Shown here one piece after another: positions 60,226 to 64,000 of a stretch of DNA of 64,000 nucleotides (its first letter is position 1; each line of letters opens with the position of its first letter). The notes under the pieces are model-generated. The model was not told the DNA's origin and did no database searches. It was given only the letters and a program-made list of their open reading frames with translations. Both the position numbers and the translations under genes were made by a program. Source of the DNA: Flectonema sp. DT1601 (Eukaryota > Euglenozoa > Diplonemea > Diplonemida > Diplonemidae); the NCBI GenBank assembly GCA_964019425.1, contig OZ025856.1, forward strand, positions 62,001 to 126,000. The letters are read 5' to 3'.

Positions 60226-62610
60226 TTAGTCGAATCTTTTCTTTAAAACTTTTTTTTGAATTTCTTCGAGTCGTTCTGTCACCACCCTAGCGATTACTTC
60301 ATCAGAATAGTTCTCAACAATAAACTGACGAGCCCTTTCACCAACTTGACGTCCAGTCGAGGGATTATCGACAAGTTGTCTCATTAGCTGACGGAGATGA
60401 GAAGGAGAAGGATCTGCCCAGAGCTTTCCAGAGGCGGAGCCATAACCTGAGTCTTCAGGAACAGGTGAGAATGAGTCTACCTTTAGAAGAAGTGAAGCAG
60501 AAGGATCCATGAAGTCAACATTACCTGACCAGTTAGTTGCTATCGCAGGTAATCCCATTGACATTGCCTGAATAATTGGAAGACCCCATCCCTCTCCTCT
60601 CGTAGGAAGAACAAAGGCATCAACAGATGCGTACATCCTCACCAAGTCACGTTCTGATAATTCCTCAGAAATAATTTCTATGTGAGGAATGTTATTAGAG
60701 TCGAATCCAGCTGATTTAATCTCCTCTCTGATTCTGTTTAGGATCGTCTTCGGGTTTCTTGAGTCTGTAACACCCCAAATATAACACACCAAGTATAAAG
60801 AAACATTATTATTCATTCCATCTCTAGTGAACTCCTCAACAAATGACCTCACAAGAATTTCCCATCCCTTCCTTGCCTCAAGCTTAAAAACTGATAAGAA
60901 TTTATAATTGTTCGATAACGATGATATCCGTGCTGAATCTTGCACTGTTGAAGAAGTCTTCCAACGTAAGGTTCGTTGTGGAAGTGAAAATTTCGGTGTA
61001 GTTCTCCTGCAGTATAAATGAGTGTCAATCGGTTCAGGAATAACAACCAACTTGTTTTCATCTATTCCGTTATTTTTAAACACCACATAAACATATTGAG
61101 ATGGTACCCACAACTCATCTACTAACTCGGGATCGTTGGCTTTTGGTATCCAATTCGGATCAATCTTAGTGAATTCGTACATAGATCTTCCAACAACGTA
61201 GTCTGGTCTCCCTCCGACATCTATCATTGACAGGGAACCTGGGTCTTTATGTGACACCCATACTATTATTTTATTCGTTTTTCTCCATTCAGTTTTTTTA
61301 TACTGAAAATCCGTAATGAAACTTTTTGCTTTCCCTATTCGTGTTAACGACTGCTCAAAACTGGAAGGTGTTCCTGGACAAAAACAACCCGATCCTTGTT
61401 TAGAATGAATGTGCAGTAGTTTTTCAAGTGGAGAAATAAAATGCATTACTTCGTTAGTAAATCCGAAACACTTTATACAAAAAGTTTCCCAAACAACGTG
61501 AAGGTCATTATTAAATTCAGAGCTCGATAACAACTCCAAAACATATCTCTCAGAAGCCCATTGCGGAAGTAATGCACCAAACCCTTCACTGTGAAAAGGA
61601 TCCCACTGTAAATCATGCTTTACCTTTATAACGCTCTGCTTATCAGACGGTACTATCTCAACAGAACAGTTCAGGGCGAAGAGTAGCTTAAGTAAAGACA
61701 CTACATTCAAATCAATTTTTAGAGAATACGGATTATTCGAATCTGTGACGACATGTGTTACATCATCATCAGAGATGGATAACTGACTTATCAATTTATT
61801 ATTATCAACTAAAGACTTACTTTGAACTCCGAAGAACCTCGGATCAACGAATCCCTTTTTATTGTGTAATTGTGTTCTGATATCTGAATAAGGAAATCCA
61901 GCAAGCCTTTCGAACAAAACTTGCCTACCAGAAATTCCTTCAGCAGTATCAAAACCGTGAGACACAACATACTTTTCAGTTGTTATTGTCGTGCTCGTTA
62001 GAGTGTTTGGTTTTTGTTGAGAAACAAGTCTAAGAATCGATTTAAAATTAAACTCGAAATCAAGAGAATGAACTACTAAGAAACTATTTTGATACACTAA
62101 ACCAGACTCTAGTAACGTTTCATACAAAGGTTGATTGGATTGACTCTCAATAACATCGATAAATAACTGCGAGTGTAGCAGTCTTAATTCTTTCTTTGAT
62201 AATTCAAAACCTGCCGTGAAGCATCTAATTGTTGTTTTTATAGACTGACTACCATAATGAGAAGTAATGGACTTCGATATTAACTTTAAATCTTTGAACC
62301 AGTCACCTTGGAGAAATATTATTATCGTGATTGTTCTCTCGGAAGCATCTGCCACCGTGTAATTATGATGGAAGTTACTAACTGAAGCATTGCTTCGAAC
62401 TTGTAAAAGCCATGATCGTAGTGCATCCTTCTTGTTAACTTCCGTGGCTAATTGTGGACTTGTTTCTGGTTGTGATAATGAGTCCTCGTTAAGTACGTTT
62501 ATTGAATGTGAATTGTGACTGGGTAAAGCCATATGAAAAGAAAAGGACGCGAACAACGTCATCGCAACTCCAATCATGATGGAGGCAGCAACAGTTAATC
62601 GCCTCCTCAT
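60226..62610 (-). CDS. Type II membrane glycosyltransferase, GT4-like
   Basis: A 794-residue protein. A basic tail (MRRR) and signal anchor (about 5-28) place it in the ER/Golgi lumen. Residues about 40-400 form an N-terminal domain I do not recognise. Residues about 430-780 are a GT-B glycosyltransferase: IVVIPEPIDTHLY, KFLSVFKLEARKGWEILV, and the donor site TRGEGWGLPIIQAMSMGLP with Glu673. The second acidic residue of the usual E-x7-E motif is Gln681 here. It probably transfers a sugar from a nucleotide donor. Sugar and acceptor are unknown. The frame extends 16 codons upstream, but the acceptor AATTCTTTTCAG lies inside that stretch, so this ATG is preferred. The GH47 gene follows downstream. 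Confidence 0.85.
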   Translation of the reverse strand: MRRRLTVAASIMIGVAMTLFASFSFHMALPSHNSHSINVLNEDSLSQPETSPQLATEVNKKDALRSWLLQVRSNASVSNFHHNYTVADASERTITIIIFLQGDWFKDLKLISKSITSHYGSQSIKTTIRCFTAGFELSKKELRLLHSQLFIDVIESQSNQPLYETLLESGLVYQNSFLVVHSLDFEFNFKSILRLVSQQKPNTLTSTTITTEKYVVSHGFDTAEGISGRQVLFERLAGFPYSDIRTQLHNKKGFVDPRFFGVQSKSLVDNNKLISQLSISDDDVTHVVTDSNNPYSLKIDLNVVSLLKLLFALNCSVEIVPSDKQSVIKVKHDLQWDPFHSEGFGALLPQWASERYVLELLSSSEFNNDLHVVWETFCIKCFGFTNEVMHFISPLEKLLHIHSKQGSGCFCPGTPSSFEQSLTRIGKAKSFITDFQYKKTEWRKTNKIIVWVSHKDPGSLSMIDVGGRPDYVVGRSMYEFTKIDPNWIPKANDPELVDELWVPSQYVYVVFKNNGIDENKLVVIPEPIDTHLYCRRTTPKFSLPQRTLRWKTSSTVQDSARISSLSNNYKFLSVFKLEARKGWEILVRSFVEEFTRDGMNNNVSLYLVCYIWGVTDSRNPKTILNRIREEIKSAGFDSNNIPHIEIISEELSERDLVRMYASVDAFVLPTRGEGWGLPIIQAMSMGLPAIATNWSGNVDFMDPSASLLLKVDSFSPVPEDSGYGSASGKLWADPSPSHLRQLMRQLVDNPSTGRQVGERARQFIVENYSDEVIARVVTERLEEIQKKVLKKRFD

Positions 62611-62830
62611 TGTTCCCCTGACCCACTGAAAAGAATTGGTTGATGTAGTTAAAATCAATCACAACAACAATTCCATTGCATCTGAGAAAGAAGAAAAACT
62701 TAATAAATTAAATATTATTAAATAACTAACTTTTAACTACAATGTGATGTATAGACTTAGGATCGAAGTGCACTCAATTTTTTTTCGTTCTCCACTAATT
62801 ATAATATTTGGAGATCTGTCTAATATAGAA

Positions 62831-62863
<33 letters not shown>

Positions 62864-64000
62864 CCTTTTCTTTTTTTTTTTTTTATGTTTCTTTTGTTTT
62901 CGTTTTTTTTTGTTTTTAGTACTTCTGGTTCCATTTTGCTTATTATAGCCTTTTTAGAAATCTCTTGTAGAAGTTTTTTTTATGCACGAGCTCTGACACC
63001 TATGTTAGGGCTGCGACTCTTTATTTTTTTTATTTATTTTTTTTTTTTCTTCTTTATTTTTTTCTTCTACTTACGCAAAGCTGCTAGTTGCCAGATGCCA
63101 CCGGATCAGGGGGGTAGGGATGAGGAAAGGAGGTAACATGTGTGTCACTATTGTTATTTATGGCAGCCCGTAGCTGACATGAAAAATTCTTCATCCATTT
63201 CGTTTTTCATTTTGAGACCACGATTTGCAACCAGCCGCTGACAGTCTTCACGCACAGAACAGTAAAAAATATATCGGGTTTTCGCAAGTCTCTGGATTCC
63301 CGCTGTACACAAAAATAGATTTGCCAAATCAACGTAAAGCCGTGCTCTATAACGCCCCTGCAAGCCTGGACTATTTAAAAAAAAAAAAAAAAAAATCCCA
63401 AAAGACAGCTGCTTGCAGAAATCTCATTGTAAATTATGAGCCATATACGTCTTTCGTGAAAGAAATCACAATAACATCAAGATAAAAAAAAAAACTATGT
63501 TGACGGGAAGCAGGAAAGGCAGCGGCGAGGGTACGGGGTAAGAATGAAAAAAAAAGAAAAAAAAGAAAAAAAAAAAAAACCAAAAATTATCCTATCCTTT
63601 TTTTTTTTTTTTTTTTTTAAAAAATAAACAGAATCACATTATATGTACAAATGAGAAATTCCAGTCGCTTTTAACGGAGACTGCAAGCTCTAAAATAAAA
63701 ACCCCCCCCCGCACGCTAATTATAAACAACAAGTGACGTAAGGGGATTGCCATCCTTTTTAGCTTGTGTAAAACAGTAAACCTTTGAGTTAAATGCAAAC
63801 TTGTAAAAAAGTGTTGACAACACAAATACCTAAGTTCACCACTAAGAACAGACTTCCACACGTTTCCCTCGAATAGGAATCCCCCACAGCTCATCAGAGT
63901 GGTAGCAGGAAAACTAACCATTTTTATTATTATTATTTTTTTTTTTTTATCTTCTTTTTTCTACTCATTTTCTTATTGTGATCCATTCCTTCTTTTTTTT
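62611..64000. other. Terminal stretch, low complexity, no supported gene
   Basis: Dominated by T-runs (62836-62884, 63021-63062, 63600-63618) and A-runs. A minus-strand open frame at 63154-63345 follows a T-rich tract ending GGCTTGCAG and reads protein-like (GRYRARLYVDLANLF, VREDCQRLV). It lacks an early ATG, so at best it is a 3' exon of a gene extending beyond the window or a remnant. The acceptor for the GT4 gene is at 62626. Confidence 0.45.
62626..62640 (-). promoter_or_regulatory. Probable trans-splice acceptor that decides the GT4 start
   Basis: The minus strand reads CAACCAATTCTTTTCAG, then 15 nt to ATGAGGAGG. It lies inside the upstream extension of the open frame, which argues for the downstream ATG and a clean signal anchor. 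Confidence 0.6.

Noticed and set aside
1-64000. Spliced-leader RNA, snRNA or rRNA genes
   Set aside because: I looked for known SL exon motifs, U6/U2/U5 cores and 5S-like sequences by eye and saw none. A covariance-model scan would be needed to exclude them.
1-64000. CRISPR arrays, bacterial operons or ribosome binding sites
   Set aside because: The window is eukaryotic: spliceosomal introns, H2A.Z, uL14/L23e and golgin-like genes. No spaced direct-repeat array was seen.
1-64000. Virus-derived or LTR elements
   Set aside because: No reverse transcriptase, integrase, capsid-like frame or paired long terminal repeats were recognised. The only mobile DNA seen is small non-autonomous DNA elements and possible tRNA-derived repeats.

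Overview
This is a 64 kb stretch of a eukaryotic nuclear genome, probably from a free-living, flagellated, phagotrophic protist. It uses the standard genetic code and is AT-rich, with many long poly-A and poly-T runs between genes. Every well-supported protein gene, about 26 of them, lies on the minus strand. They sit close together and most show no intron. Ten introns could be traced exactly by reading-frame continuity. They are short (61-92 nt) and run from GT to AG, and most donors read GTATGT, GTGTGT or GTACGT.

In nearly every gene the start codon lies 5-45 nt downstream of a pyrimidine-rich tract ending in AG, which is exactly what a 3' splice site looks like. Together with the one-directional layout, this suggests polycistronic transcription with spliced-leader trans-splicing, as in Euglenozoa (also known in dinoflagellates). 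A Gly-Lys-rich N-terminal extension on histone H2A.Z and a BT1-type folate/biopterin transporter also point towards Euglenozoa. A diplonemid-like lineage that keeps cis-introns would fit, but this is inference. No spliced-leader RNA gene was found here.

Layout in plus coordinates: 1-12 kb has a membrane-anchored S41-like peptidase, an unknown protein, a zinc alcohol dehydrogenase, a coiled-coil protein and a probably myristoylated WD40 protein. 12-25 kb has an SR/repeat-rich protein, a metallo-beta-lactamase-fold phosphodiesterase, an RluA-type pseudouridine synthase, mitochondrial Met-tRNA formyltransferase, a receptor-kinase-like protein with a tyrosine-kinase-style catalytic loop, and an SLC37-like antiporter. 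25-28.6 kb is a gene-poor gap with low-complexity DNA and dispersed repeats. 28.6-47 kb has a second myristoylation candidate, thioredoxin, CFAP53, a secreted LVIVD propeller, H2A.Z, a 760-bp non-autonomous DNA transposon, the BT1 transporter, ribosomal protein uL14 (L23), coiled-coil genes, acyloxyacyl hydrolase and a casein kinase 1. 47-54.5 kb is one five-exon gene for a roughly 2,300-residue golgin-like tail-anchored coiled coil with a 906-bp higher-order tandem repeat. 55-62.6 kb has a tRNA-like gene, an LRR protein, a GH47 alpha-mannosidase and a GT4-type glycosyltransferase. The last 1.4 kb looks empty.

The genes are not one pathway but a mixed housekeeping set. The shared themes are secretion and glycosylation (GH47, GT4, golgin, secreted or membrane proteins), flagellum (CFAP53), gene expression (uL14, H2A.Z, RluA, formyltransferase) and handling of bacterial prey (acyloxyacyl hydrolase).
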